Notes: generated from the letters alone by a model not told the origin. Shown: positions 55,337-64,000, counted from the stretch's first letter. The stretch is DNA of 64,000 nucleotides from Brachybacterium faecium DSM 4810 (GCA_000023405.1 CP001643.1:1240001-1304000), one strand, 5' to 3'. Made by a program: numbers and translations.

Positions 55337-55422
55337 CGGACAGTGCGACGTCTCCCGTGCGGCGCCGTCCCAGGGCGCGCCGGAGACATCCCCCGACCAC
55401 CTTCTCCGAACAGGAACACGAG

Positions 55423-57105
55423 TTGGCAGAGTTCATCTACACCATGTACAAGGCCCGGAAGGCCGTGGGCGAAAAGGTCATCCTCGATGACGTCTCCATG
55501 AGCTTCTACCCGGGCGCGAAGATCGGCATGGTCGGCCCCAACGGTGCCGGCAAGTCGACCATCCTGAAGATCATGGCGGGCCTGGACCAGCCCTCCAACG
55601 GCGAAGCCCGCCTCAGCCCCGGCTACAGCGTCGGCATCCTGCTGCAGGAGCCGCCGCTGGACGAGTCCAAGACCGTCCTGGAGAACGTCCAGGAGGGCAT
55701 GGGCGAGCTGTTCCGCAAGGTGCAGCGATTCAACGCGATCGGCGAGGAGATGGCCGAGCCGGACGCCGACTTCGACGCGCTGATGGAGGAGATGGGCAAG
55801 CTCCAGACCGACATCGACGCGGCCAACGGCTGGGACCTCGACTCCCAGCTCGAGCAGGCGATGGACGCGCTGCGCTGCCCGCCCGGCGACGAGCCGGTCA
55901 CCCACCTCTCCGGCGGCGAGCGCCGCCGCGTGGCGCTGTGCAAGCTGCTGCTGGAGAAGCCCGACCTGCTGCTGCTGGACGAGCCCACCAACCACCTCGA
56001 CGCCGAGAGCGTGCTCTGGCTCGAGCAGCACCTGCAGCAGTACGAGGGCGCGGTCATCGCCATCACCCACGACCGGTACTTCCTGGACCACGTCGCCCAG
56101 TGGATCGCCGAGGTCGACCGCGGCCACCTCTACCCCTACGAGGGCAACTACTCCACCTACCTGGAGAAGAAGGAGGAGCGGCTGCAGGTCCAGGGCAAGA
56201 AGGACCAGAAGCTCGCCCGGCGCCTCAAGGAGGAGCTGGAGTGGGTGCGCTCCAACGCCAAGGGCCGCCAGGCGAAGTCCAAGTCCCGTCTGGCCCGCTA
56301 CGAGGAGATGACCGCGGAGGCGGAGAAGACCCGCAAGCTCGACTTCGAGGAGATCACCATCCCGCCGGGCCCGCGGCTGGGCAGCAAGGTCATCGAGGCG
56401 AAGAACCTCCAGAAGGGCTTCGGCGAGCGGGTGCTCATCGACGGGCTCTCCTTCTCGCTGCCCCCGAACGGCATCGTGGGCGTCATCGGCCCCAACGGCG
56501 TCGGCAAGACCACGCTGTTCAAGACCATCGTGGGCCTCGAGCCGCTGGACGCCGGCGATCTCGAGATCGGCCAGAGCGTGAAGATCAGCTACGTCGACCA
56601 GAACCGCGAGAACATCGACCCGAACAAGAACCTCTGGGAGGTCGTCTCCGACGGGCTGGACTTCATCCAGGTCGGCAAGGTCGAGATCCCCTCGCGCGCC
56701 TACGTCTCGCAGTTCGGCTTCAAGGGGCCGGACCAGCAGAAGAAGGCCGAGGTGCTCTCCGGCGGTGAGCGCAACCGCCTCAACCTCGCGCTCACCCTCA
56801 AGCAGGGCGGCAACGTGCTGCTGCTGGACGAGCCCACCAACGACCTCGACGTGCAGACCCTCGGGTCGCTCGAGAACGCGCTGCTGGAGTTCCCCGGCTG
56901 TGCCGTGGTCGTCTCCCACGACCGCTGGTTCCTCGACCGCGTCGCCACCCACATCCTGGCGTACGAGGGCACCGAGGAGAACCCGGCGAACTGGTACTGG
57001 TTCGAGGGCAACTTCGAGGCCTACCAGCAGAACAAGGTCGCCCGCCTGGGCGAGGAGGCCGCGCGCCCGCACCGCGTGACCTACCGCCGCCTGACCCGCG
57101 ACTGA
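55423..57105 (+). CDS. ettA: energy-dependent translational throttle protein EttA (ABC-F)
   Basis: Soluble ABC-F ATPase that binds the ribosomal E site and tunes the first steps of elongation to energy state. The 560-residue length matches EttA. Domain 1: Walker A GPNGAGKST (38-46), LSGGERRRVAL, LLLDEPTNHLD. Between the domains is the helical tRNA-contact linker (KKEERLQVQGKKDQKLARR...). Domain 2: GPNGVGKTT, LSGGERNRLNL, LLLDEPTNDLD. The start is the TTG at 55423: it gives MAEFIYTMYK, the nearly invariant EttA N terminus, and has AGGA seven bases upstream. The much longer frame reaching back into the HAD gene is an artefact. Confidence 0.96.
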   Translation: MAEFIYTMYKARKAVGEKVILDDVSMSFYPGAKIGMVGPNGAGKSTILKIMAGLDQPSNGEARLSPGYSVGILLQEPPLDESKTVLENVQEGMGELFRKVQRFNAIGEEMAEPDADFDALMEEMGKLQTDIDAANGWDLDSQLEQAMDALRCPPGDEPVTHLSGGERRRVALCKLLLEKPDLLLLDEPTNHLDAESVLWLEQHLQQYEGAVIAITHDRYFLDHVAQWIAEVDRGHLYPYEGNYSTYLEKKEERLQVQGKKDQKLARRLKEELEWVRSNAKGRQAKSKSRLARYEEMTAEAEKTRKLDFEEITIPPGPRLGSKVIEAKNLQKGFGERVLIDGLSFSLPPNGIVGVIGPNGVGKTTLFKTIVGLEPLDAGDLEIGQSVKISYVDQNRENIDPNKNLWEVVSDGLDFIQVGKVEIPSRAYVSQFGFKGPDQQKKAEVLSGGERNRLNLALTLKQGGNVLLLDEPTNDLDVQTLGSLENALLEFPGCAVVVSHDRWFLDRVATHILAYEGTEENPANWYWFEGNFEAYQQNKVARLGEEAARPHRVTYRRLTRD

Positions 57106-57134
57106 TCCCGACCGCTCCGGCGACCGGACTCGAG

Positions 57135-57168
57135 AAGCCCCCTGCTCACCTCGGTGAGCAGGGGGCTT
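57135..57168. terminator. bidirectional hairpin terminator
   Basis: Arms 57135-57150 and 57153-57168 are perfectly complementary (about 15 usable pairs with a CTCG loop), followed by TTGTCGTTCTC on the plus strand. It separates the convergent ettA and sigma/anti-sigma-like genes. Confidence 0.88.
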
Positions 57169-57175
57169 GTCGTTC

Positions 57176-58798
57176 TCAGCCCTCCGCGCCGACCGCGGGA
57201 TCGGCGGCCTGTGGGTCCAGGTTCGCGACCACCTTGGAGGAGGGGGAGCCGGATCCGCTGCCCGGGGCCATCTCGCGGGTGACGACGAGGCGATCCCCGG
57301 TCCGGGCCGAGACGAACTCGATCGTCCCGTCGCGGGCGAGGTCGAGCACGCCGAGGCTGCGCGGCACGCCGTCGGTCTCGCTCCACAGCTCGAGCACCTC
57401 GCCGTCCTCGCCGGTGACGCCCTCGGCGTGCAGGGCGATGCCGTCCTCGGCGAGGACCGCGTGCCAGGTGCCGTTGTCGCTGATCCCGGGGACCAGCTGC
57501 GCGCCGGGGGTCATGCTGCGCTCGGTCCAGGTGGTGGAGAAGGCCTCGGAGGCCTCGAGCTGCCGGTGCGCGTCCAGCAGCAGCGCCCCCAGCACGAGCG
57601 CGGCGATGAGCGCCAGCGCGGCGAGGAAGCGGGAGACCCAGGGCGCCCCGCGGTCTCCGGCCCGGGCCCGTCGCTGCGCGCGGCGTCGGCGGCGCGAGCG
57701 CCCCTTCTCGTCGGCCGGCCGGAACGCGAACGCGGGGCCGGCGGCGGCGTCCTGCGGGCCGGGCGGGGGAGCGGCCTCGGCATTCGGTGTGGGGGCGGAG
57801 CCCGCCGACGGCTCCGAGGCGCTGCTGTGCAGACCGCCGGCCAGCGCCGGCGGGCCGACCATCCGGCGCTGGGTCTCGGTGCCGAGCACGGGCGTGGCGT
57901 AGGTGCCGCTGTAGGCCGGCTCGGACGCCGACGGCGCGAGCCCGGACCCCGTGGACTCCCTCGCCGTGCGCTCTGCCGACGGTGCGGGGTGTGCGGAGCG
58001 GTCCGTCGGCGCCCGGCCCGCCGGGGGAGCTCCCGGGACCGTGGCACCGTCGAGCACCGCCGGGAGCAGGTCGCGCGAGGGCGGGACCGCGGTGAGCAGG
58101 GTGAGGCGGGCCGCGGCCTCGATCGCGTGGCGGTGGATGTCGGCGCATTCCGGGGCGCGGGTGAGCTCCCGCAGCCGGAGCCTCTCGCCCGCCTCGGCCA
58201 GCGCGAGCGCGTCCAGGGCGCTCAGCCCCCGCGTCTCGGGATCCCGCGGGCCGCCGAAGGGCACCAGCGCATCGAGCACCTCGGCGAGGAACACGGCGGC
58301 CCGCTCCCGGGCGGCGCCGGTGTACGCGAAACGGCCCTGGGCGGCGGATTCGGCCAGGGCGCGCTGCGGTGGCGGCAGCTCGAGCAGCACACGCAGCACC
58401 GCGACCTCGCGGCGGTCGCTGGTGCGATCGGGGACCGGCTCCGGCCCGGCCAGCGAGCGGACATCGCCGGTGGGCCGCGTGGCCACCGCGGCGCGGCGGG
58501 CGCGGTCGAGCACGGCGCCCTCGCCGGGCAGGCCGCCGGCAGCGAGATCCGCGGCGTCCCGCAGGCACGAGCGCAGCACGCTCACAGTGAGCTTCTCCGC
58601 GCGGGCGGAGGATCCGGTGACATGGACCGCCAGGCCGTGGATGCGCGGCGCGAGCACGTTCACCAGCGCGGCGGCGGCGCTGCGGTCCCCGGCCGCGGCG
58701 CGCCGCAGCAGGGTGCGCACGGGGTCCAGCCGCTCCCCGAGGTCCACCGTGTCCTCCGGGATCCTCGGCATCTGCCCGGTCCCTGCCTCGCTCCCCAT
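57176..58798 (-). CDS. sigma factor-like/anti-sigma (RskA-like) fusion protein
   Basis: A 540-residue protein in which I see four parts. Residues 25-85 (LLRRAAAGDRSAAAALVNVL...AEKLTVSVLRSCLRDA) resemble ECF sigma region 2. Residues 128-180 (REVAVLRVLLELPPPQRALAE...) resemble region 4 but lack a clear helix-turn-helix. Residues 189-250 (GLSALDALALAEAGERLRL...EAAARLTLLTAVPPSRDLLPAVL) match the N-terminal domain of SigK-type anti-sigma factors. After a Pro/Ala/Ser linker and basic stop comes one helix (388-409) and an external RskA-like domain (WHAVLAEDGIALHAEGVT...LELWSETDGVPRSLGVLDL). ATG 58798 is used; MPRIPED (58771) is an alternative. Alignment is by eye; the C-terminal RskA call is the firmest part. 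Confidence 0.75.
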   Translation of the reverse strand: MGSEAGTGQMPRIPEDTVDLGERLDPVRTLLRRAAAGDRSAAAALVNVLAPRIHGLAVHVTGSSARAEKLTVSVLRSCLRDAADLAAGGLPGEGAVLDRARRAAVATRPTGDVRSLAGPEPVPDRTSDRREVAVLRVLLELPPPQRALAESAAQGRFAYTGAARERAAVFLAEVLDALVPFGGPRDPETRGLSALDALALAEAGERLRLRELTRAPECADIHRHAIEAAARLTLLTAVPPSRDLLPAVLDGATVPGAPPAGRAPTDRSAHPAPSAERTARESTGSGLAPSASEPAYSGTYATPVLGTETQRRMVGPPALAGGLHSSASEPSAGSAPTPNAEAAPPPGPQDAAAGPAFAFRPADEKGRSRRRRRAQRRARAGDRGAPWVSRFLAALALIAALVLGALLLDAHRQLEASEAFSTTWTERSMTPGAQLVPGISDNGTWHAVLAEDGIALHAEGVTGEDGEVLELWSETDGVPRSLGVLDLARDGTIEFVSARTGDRLVVTREMAPGSGSGSPSSKVVANLDPQAADPAVGAEG

Positions 58799-59083
58799 CG
58801 GGCGCCTCCATGCATTCGCTGCTCGGCTCTCGACGCCGCCCCCCGCGGCGCCGCACCATTGTCGCAGGCGGCGACGGTCGGGGCGACGGGAGGTGTGCGG
58901 CGACGGAGAGCATGCTCTCCCACCCGGATGCAAGGTCGTGCAAGATGCGCTCTCCATCTTCTCCCCGGGCGCATCAGGCGGCGGCCTCGGGATCCATCGC
59001 CCCTGGTCGACGCGGGATGGCGTGCGCCCGGACCGAGGTGGACGCGGCGCAAGAAACACGCAAGATCCGACCGGGCGGTCGGG

Positions 59084-59089
59084 TACCGT
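59084..59089 (+). promoter_or_regulatory. -10-like hexamer of glgP
   Basis: TACCGT, then six bases and the glgP ATG. The 297-base gap between the two divergent genes shows no other clear signal; three short CAAGA-containing repeats lie at about 58937-59065. Confidence 0.5.
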
Positions 59090-59095
59090 GGTGCC

Positions 59096-61657
59096 ATGAA
59101 GCCGCTCTCCACCATCACGGTCTCCTCCGATCTCCCGGAGGCCCTCGCGCCGCTGCGCGACCTGGCGCTGAACCTGCGCTGGACCTGGCGCCGCCAGACC
59201 GTCGACCTCTTCCGCGCCCTCGACGCGCGCGCCTTCGCCGCGAGCGGCGAGAACCCGATCGCGATGCTCCCGATGGTCTCGGCCGGCCGCCTCGCCGAAG
59301 CGGCTCACGACGAGGCCTTCCTCGCCCGGATGCGGTCCGAGATCCAGGACCTGCGCACCTACCTCGACTCCGGCCGCTGGTTCCAGCGCACCGTCCCGGG
59401 GGCGCAGGGCGGCGACGGGGCGTCGATCGCGTACTTCTCCATGGAGTTCGGGATCACGCCCACGCTGCCGATCTACTCCGGCGGCCTCGGGATCCTCGCC
59501 GGCGACCACCTGAAATCCGCCTCGGATCTCGGGGTGCCGCTGGTCGCCGTCGGCCTGCTCTACCAGTGGGGTTACTTCTCCCAGGCCCTGGACCGCTCCG
59601 GCTGGCAGCAGGAGGAGTACCGGCTCAACGACCCCGCGCAGCTGCCGGTCCGGCCCGTCCGCGCCGATGACGGCGCGCAGCTCACCGTCTCGGTCGCCCT
59701 GCCCGGCGGCCGCGAGGTCGCGATCGCGGTGTGGAGCGCGCAGGTGGGCCGGGTGCCGCTGCTCCTGCTGGACACCAACCTCCCCGTCAACGACGAGCAC
59801 GCCCGCGCGATCACCGACCGCCTCTACGGCGGCGACCACGAGCACCGCATCGTCCAGGAGATCGTGCTCGGCATCGGCGGGGTGCGCGCGGTGGAGGCGT
59901 TCAGCGCGCTGACCGGCGCTCCCGCACCGACCGTGTTCCACCTCAACGAGGGCCACGCCGGATTCTCCGGGCTCGAGCGGGTGGGCCGCCTGATGCAGGA
60001 GGGCGCCGGGTTCGCCGAGGCGGTCGCGCAGGTGCGGGCGGGCACCGTCTTCACCACCCACACCCCGGTGCCCGCCGGCATCGACCGCTTCGAGGCCGCG
60101 CAGCTGCGCCGGCACCTGGACGCGGACGAGACCGGCCTGTCGCGGCTCGTGCCCGCGCTGCCGGTCGAGGCCGCGCTGGCGCTCGGGATCGAGGAGGGCG
60201 GGGACATCTTCAACATGGCCCAGCTCGGCTTCCGCATCGCCCAGCGCTCCAACGGCGTCGCCCAGCTCCACGGCGCCGTCTCCCGGACGATGTTCCAGGA
60301 CCTGTACCCCGGCTTCGACGTCCCGGAGGTGCCGATCGGCTCGGTCACCAACGGCGTGCACCGCCGCACCTGGACCTCCGCCCCCATGGACGACCTGTTC
60401 ACCAAGGCGCTGGGGCACGTGGACATCTCCGCGCTGGGGGACTGGAGCGCCCTGGCGACCCTCACCGATCATGAGCTCACCACCACGCGCGACACCCTGC
60501 GCAGCGACCTGGTGACGATGGCGCGGCAGCACGTGAAGGAGTCCTGGCTGCGTCGCGGCGCCGACGAGGCCGAACTCGCCTGGACCGAGCACATCCTCGA
60601 CCCGCGCGCGCTGACCATCGGCTTCGCCCGCCGCGTCTCCACCTACAAGCGCCTGACGCTCATGCTCAGCGACCCCGACCGGCTCCGGAGGCTCCTGCTC
60701 GACGAGGACCGGCCGGTCCAGATCGTCGTGGCCGGCAAGTCCCACCCGGCCGACCGCCCCGGCAAGGAGTTCCTCCAGCAGCTGGTGCAGTTCGCCGACG
60801 ACCACGGCGTGCGCCACCGCATCGCCTTCCTGCCCGACTACGACATCGCCATGGCCTCGGTGCTCATCGCCGGCTCCGACGTGTGGCTGAACACTCCGAT
60901 CCGTCCCGAGGAGGCCTCGGGCACCTCCGGCATGAAGGCGGTGCTCAACGGCGGTCTCACCTTCTCCGTCTCCGACGGCTGGTGGGATGAGATGAAGGAC
61001 GACGAGGCGGGGTGGACCATCCCCACCGCGCGCATCGAGGACCAGGCCGAGCGGGACCGGGTCGAGGCCGAGGCGCTCTACGAGATCCTCGAGCAGTCGA
61101 TCATCCCCCTCTTCTACGAGCGGGACGCCCGCGGGATGCAGCGCGGCTGGATGACCAAGGTGCGCTCCTCGCTGGTCACCGTCGCGCCGCGGATCACCGC
61201 GGCCCGCATGGTGCGCGACTACGTCACCGTGCAGTACCTCCCGGCCGCCCGCTCCGCCGCCGCGTTCACCGCCGACCCGGCGCTCGCCGGCGAGTTCGTC
61301 GACTGGAAGGCCGCGGTGCAGGACGCCTGGCCGCAGGTCGCCGTGCGCGAGGTGAGCCTCGAGGGGATCGAGGGAGGTGCCGCCGCCACCGGCACCGAGG
61401 TCACCGTGGTCGCGGATGTCGAGCTGGGTGCCCTGCGCGACACGGACGTGCTCATCGAGGCGGTGCTGGGCGAGATCGACGCCGAAGATGAGATCATCGA
61501 CCCTCAGCTGATCCCGCTGCAGCGCGGGGAGGACGGCCGCTGGGCCGCTCGCTTCGCGCTCGCCGCACCCGGCGAGGTGGGCTGCACCGTGCGCGTCACG
61601 CCGCAGCACCCGGTGCTGGCCTCCCGCGCCGAGCTCGGGCTGGTCGCCACCGCCTGA
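59096..61657 (+). CDS. glgP: alpha-glucan phosphorylase (GT35, DUF3417-containing type)
   Basis: Releases glucose 1-phosphate from glycogen or maltodextrin with inorganic phosphate and PLP. The 853 residues start with the DUF3417 domain (PLRDLALNLRWTWRRQTVDLF), then the phosphorylase core: IAYFSMEFGI, YSGGLGILAGDHLKSASDLG, HLNEGHAGF, TTHTPVPAGIDRF, TNGVHRRTW, and the PLP-binding lysine Lys614 in EASGTSGMKAVLNGG. This is the alpha-glucan phosphorylase type found in actinobacteria and thermophiles, shorter at some loops than E. coli GlgP. The start is fixed by the DUF3417 N terminus and by TACCGT six bases upstream; an enormous upstream frame is rejected. The following lipoprotein gene is 35 bases away. 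Confidence 0.94.
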   Translation: MKPLSTITVSSDLPEALAPLRDLALNLRWTWRRQTVDLFRALDARAFAASGENPIAMLPMVSAGRLAEAAHDEAFLARMRSEIQDLRTYLDSGRWFQRTVPGAQGGDGASIAYFSMEFGITPTLPIYSGGLGILAGDHLKSASDLGVPLVAVGLLYQWGYFSQALDRSGWQQEEYRLNDPAQLPVRPVRADDGAQLTVSVALPGGREVAIAVWSAQVGRVPLLLLDTNLPVNDEHARAITDRLYGGDHEHRIVQEIVLGIGGVRAVEAFSALTGAPAPTVFHLNEGHAGFSGLERVGRLMQEGAGFAEAVAQVRAGTVFTTHTPVPAGIDRFEAAQLRRHLDADETGLSRLVPALPVEAALALGIEEGGDIFNMAQLGFRIAQRSNGVAQLHGAVSRTMFQDLYPGFDVPEVPIGSVTNGVHRRTWTSAPMDDLFTKALGHVDISALGDWSALATLTDHELTTTRDTLRSDLVTMARQHVKESWLRRGADEAELAWTEHILDPRALTIGFARRVSTYKRLTLMLSDPDRLRRLLLDEDRPVQIVVAGKSHPADRPGKEFLQQLVQFADDHGVRHRIAFLPDYDIAMASVLIAGSDVWLNTPIRPEEASGTSGMKAVLNGGLTFSVSDGWWDEMKDDEAGWTIPTARIEDQAERDRVEAEALYEILEQSIIPLFYERDARGMQRGWMTKVRSSLVTVAPRITAARMVRDYVTVQYLPAARSAAAFTADPALAGEFVDWKAAVQDAWPQVAVREVSLEGIEGGAAATGTEVTVVADVELGALRDTDVLIEAVLGEIDAEDEIIDPQLIPLQRGEDGRWAARFALAAPGEVGCTVRVTPQHPVLASRAELGLVATA

Positions 61658-61692
61658 GAGGCCCTGCACCCCGTCCGAAAGGCCCCGACCCC

Positions 61693-63012
61693 GTGCCGAC
61701 CCGCCGACAGCTCCTGCTCTCCACCGCTGCGATGGGCCTGGCCGGGGCCGGGACGCTCGCCGGCTGCTCCCGGAACCGGTCCGTCGAGCTCGACGACGGC
61801 GACGCGCTGCGGATGCGGGTGTGGAACGAGGCCGCCGCCTCCGCCTACGAGGACTCGCTCGCCGCGTTCACCGACTCCACCGGGATCGAGGTCGAGCTCG
61901 AGGTGCTGGGCTGGGAGGACTACTGGACCCAGCTGCCGCTCGACGTCGCCTCCGGCGACCTGCCCGACGTGCTCTGGATGAACACGGCCAACCTCGCCCA
62001 GGCGCACGCCGGCGGCGATCTGCTGGAGATCGGCGAGATCGTGGGCGAGGCCGTGTCCGGGTGGGAGAGCGCGGCCACCGACCTCTACCGCCTCGAGGAG
62101 GGGCTGTGGGGTGTGCCCCAGGTCTGGGAGCAGAGCATCCTGGTGGCCCACGAGGGGCTGATCGCCGCGGTCGAGGGGGATCCCTCGGCGCTGAGCTTCG
62201 AAGTCGACGCGCCGACGGATCCGCTGCGCGAGCTGGCCGGCGCGCTCACGGTCGACGGGGAGGGCCGCCACCCCGGCGACGAGGACTTCGACCCGGGCAG
62301 CCGCACGCTCTTCGGGTTCAGCGCCCAGGCCGATCGTACCGCGCTGCTGGGCCCGTTCATCGCCGCACAGGGCGGGGGCTGGCAGGACGAGGAGGGGACC
62401 TTCACCTTCGCCTCCGACGAGGGGGTCGCCGCCGTGCAGTACCTCGCCGATCTCGCCGCCGAGCACTTCGCGCCGGACGGCCACGAGACCGTGGAGGATC
62501 CGAGCCTGTGCCGCTCCCTGTTCCTGCAGGGCAAGCTCGGGCTGCTGCAGACGGGCACCTACGACCTGCACACCCTCGCCGAGGAGATCGGGGAGACCTT
62601 CGAATGGGGCATCCACCCGGTGGTCGCCGGGCCCGAGGGGTCGTTCCCGCTGGTGCACGCGATCGCGGCCGTCGGCGTGGATCCGCACGACGACGACCGG
62701 GAGGCCGCGATCGGGGAGCTGCTGCGGTGGCTCGGCGGGGTCGACGGGCAGCGATCCCTGGCAGAGAACAGACTGGGCATCCCCGCGCACCGCGACCTGC
62801 GCGGCGCCTGGGAGGAGAGCTGGTCCGCGGACGGTGTGGACGTCTCCGTGATCGAGGAGCCCACGCACGCCGCCCTGCCCGAGGTCGGGGACCGCTCCGC
62901 GATCGCGACCGGCACCGCGATGCCGATCGTCGCCGAGGTGTTCCGCGGCGAGACCGACGCCGCCGAGGCGCTGCCCCGCGCTCAGCAGGAGGCCGAGACG
63001 GCGAGGAGCTGA
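61693..63012 (+). CDS. sugar-type ABC substrate-binding lipoprotein (family 1), orphan
   Basis: Extracellular binding protein of 439 residues. The signal has a twin-arginine-like start (PTRRQLLLS) and the lipobox LAGC with Cys25. The mature part has the carbohydrate SBP_bac_1 pattern: RMRVWNEAAASAYEDSLAAFTDSTGIEVELEVLGWEDYWTQLPLDVASGDLPDVLWMN at the start of lobe 1 and FLQGKLGLLQTGTYDLHTLA later. The GTG start follows GAAAGG. It is 35 bases after glgP and probably co-transcribed, yet no permease or ATPase gene follows; the next gene is on the other strand. Link to maltodextrin uptake is a guess from the neighbour. Confidence 0.9.
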   Translation: MPTRRQLLLSTAAMGLAGAGTLAGCSRNRSVELDDGDALRMRVWNEAAASAYEDSLAAFTDSTGIEVELEVLGWEDYWTQLPLDVASGDLPDVLWMNTANLAQAHAGGDLLEIGEIVGEAVSGWESAATDLYRLEEGLWGVPQVWEQSILVAHEGLIAAVEGDPSALSFEVDAPTDPLRELAGALTVDGEGRHPGDEDFDPGSRTLFGFSAQADRTALLGPFIAAQGGGWQDEEGTFTFASDEGVAAVQYLADLAAEHFAPDGHETVEDPSLCRSLFLQGKLGLLQTGTYDLHTLAEEIGETFEWGIHPVVAGPEGSFPLVHAIAAVGVDPHDDDREAAIGELLRWLGGVDGQRSLAENRLGIPAHRDLRGAWEESWSADGVDVSVIEEPTHAALPEVGDRSAIATGTAMPIVAEVFRGETDAAEALPRAQQEAETARS

Positions 63013-63050
63013 CCCGCCGCCGTCGACCGCGCATCACGGCTCGGGGTCGC

Positions 63051-63986
63051 TCAGCGCGTCGGCGCGGTGCGGATCATCCCCTCCTGGGTGACGGTCGCGA
63101 CGAGGTCCCCGGCCCGATCGAACACCTGGCCGTGGGTGAGCCCGCGCCCCCCGGAGGCGGAGGGCGAGCGCTGCACGTACAGCAGCCACTCGCTGGGATC
63201 GGCGTGCTTGTGCCACCAGATCGCGTGGTTGATCGTGGCCATCTTCAGCCCCGGGGTCATCCAGCTCAGCCCCTGGCGGCGCAGGATCGGCTCGAAGGGC
63301 GTGTAGTCGCTCGCGAAGGCGAGGATCGCGTCGTGCAGCAGCGGGTCCGCGTGCACCGGGGCGACGGTGCGCATCCACACCATCTGCGCGTCCGCGGAGT
63401 CGGAGGCAGGGTCGGGCCGCAGGTAGATCGGGTCCGTGACGTGCCGGATGTCGATCGGCCGCTGCGTGGACCAGTACCGGGCCACCGGATGGTCGATGCC
63501 CGCGAGCACCTCGGCGGTGGTGGGCAGCCCCTCGGGGTCAGGGGCCTCGGGGGCGCGCTCCTGATGCTCGAGGCCCTCCTGCGTCTCCTGGAAGGAGGCG
63601 GTCATGGCGAGGATGGTGCGCTCCTCCTCGTCGGCCTCCCGCCCGGGCTGCGTGGCCAGCACGCGGCGCACCGAGAAGGAGCCCCCGTCCCGCAGCGCGT
63701 CGACGTGGAAGCGGATCGGATGCGAGGGATCGCCGGGGGCCAGGAAGTAGGAGTACATCGAATGGATGCGCCGCTCCGGGGAGACGGTGCGCCCCACGGC
63801 GGTGACCGCCTGCCCCATCACCTGCCCGCCGAAGACGTGCCCTCCCGGCTGGGGCGAGGACTCGCCCTGGTAGGCGGCGACCGAGGCGGGGGTCGAGAAC
63901 TCGCCGAAGGGGGCGATCTCGCCGAGGTCCAGCAGGTCCACGAGGCCGGCGGCGATCTCCGAGGGGTCGGGGTGCGGGATGGTCAT
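63051..63986 (-). CDS. tesB: acyl-CoA thioesterase II
   Basis: Double hot-dog fold thioesterase of 311 residues that hydrolyses acyl-CoA to free fatty acid and CoA. Visible marks: GGHVFGGQVMGQAV near the first hot-dog helix, the catalytic aspartate in AFASDYTPFEPIL, the conserved INHAIWWHKHAD, and the final catalytic Gln in VTQEGMIR. The order of the Asp/Thr/Gln triad fits TesB. The gene is complete, with its ATG 14 bases before the window edge and TACGAT seven bases upstream. It is convergent with the binding lipoprotein gene. Confidence 0.94.
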   Translation of the reverse strand: MTIPHPDPSEIAAGLVDLLDLGEIAPFGEFSTPASVAAYQGESSPQPGGHVFGGQVMGQAVTAVGRTVSPERRIHSMYSYFLAPGDPSHPIRFHVDALRDGGSFSVRRVLATQPGREADEEERTILAMTASFQETQEGLEHQERAPEAPDPEGLPTTAEVLAGIDHPVARYWSTQRPIDIRHVTDPIYLRPDPASDSADAQMVWMRTVAPVHADPLLHDAILAFASDYTPFEPILRRQGLSWMTPGLKMATINHAIWWHKHADPSEWLLYVQRSPSASGGRGLTHGQVFDRAGDLVATVTQEGMIRTAPTR

Positions 63987-63993
63987 GCGCCTG

Positions 63994-63999
63994 ATCGTA
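63994..63999 (-). promoter_or_regulatory. -10-like hexamer of tesB
   Basis: TACGAT on the minus strand, seven bases before the tesB ATG, at the very edge of the window. Confidence 0.45.
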
Positions 64000-64000
64000 C

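Noticed and set aside
54994-55422. N-terminal extension of EttA reaching into the HAD gene
   Set aside because: EttA homologues start at MAEFIYTM; the TTG at 55423 supplies it with a ribosome site, and the extension lies in the wrong frame of the HAD gene.

Overview
The window is a continuous stretch of core chromosome from a very GC-rich Gram-positive actinobacterium. The protein set (WhiB7, AdnAB, DUF3107, DUF3117, DUF2342, actinobacterial EttA and Mrp/DUF1003/MgtE-N) is that of the Micrococcales, and the style of the proteins fits Brachybacterium or another Dermabacteraceae. The phylum call is firm; the genus call is inference. I found no rRNA, tRNA, CRISPR array, prophage or insertion sequence.

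Layout. 1-5.6 kb: the tail of an acyl-CoA dehydrogenase, 6-phosphofructokinase, an MHS-type transporter, a 56-bp tandem repeat with a strong hairpin, and glucose-6-phosphate isomerase. 5.8-11.4 kb: a complete peptide ABC importer (lipoprotein, two permeases, one fused double ATPase). 11.6-26.6 kb: typA, two small membrane proteins, ferredoxin, dapC, citrate synthase, a lysozyme-like anchored protein, dapD, a frameshifted MFS gene, an FAD/NAD(P)-binding protein, dapE, a LOG-family protein and DUF3117. dapD, dapC and dapE together supply the succinylase branch of meso-diaminopimelate/lysine synthesis. 26.6-32.5 kb: O-methyltransferase, tatB, and a tightly coupled minus-strand operon pepP - MgtE-N/CBS protein - DUF1003 - mrp. 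32.5-38.1 kb: PHP phosphoesterase, DEAD-box RNA helicase, membrane-anchored metallophosphoesterase, DUF3107 and a TetR regulator. 38.3-49.6 kb: genome-maintenance block adnA-adnB, a kinase-like protein, nudC, uvrD2 and whiB7 with a long leader. 49.7-57.1 kb: small zinc-ribbon protein, YgjP-like metallopeptidase, NUDIX hydrolase, DUF2342 protein, PDZ/Lon-like protease, HAD hydrolase and EttA. 57.2-64 kb: a protein that looks like a sigma factor fused to its own anti-sigma factor, alpha-glucan phosphorylase, a sugar-type binding lipoprotein and acyl-CoA thioesterase II.

By memory of gene order, the dapD-to-MgtE-N block resembles Mycobacterium tuberculosis Rv1201c-Rv1232c, and the helicase-to-PDZ-protease block resembles Rv3211-Rv3194c, so most genes sit in ancestral actinobacterial neighbourhoods.

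The points most worth a second look are the degenerate sigma/anti-sigma fusion (57176-58798), the whiB7 leader with a 35-codon uORF and hairpins (48998-49305), the 56-bp tandem repeat (3573-3825), a recurring -10-like hexamer six bases upstream of start codons that predicts many leaderless mRNAs, and a kinase-like protein beside nudC that lacks key kinase residues.
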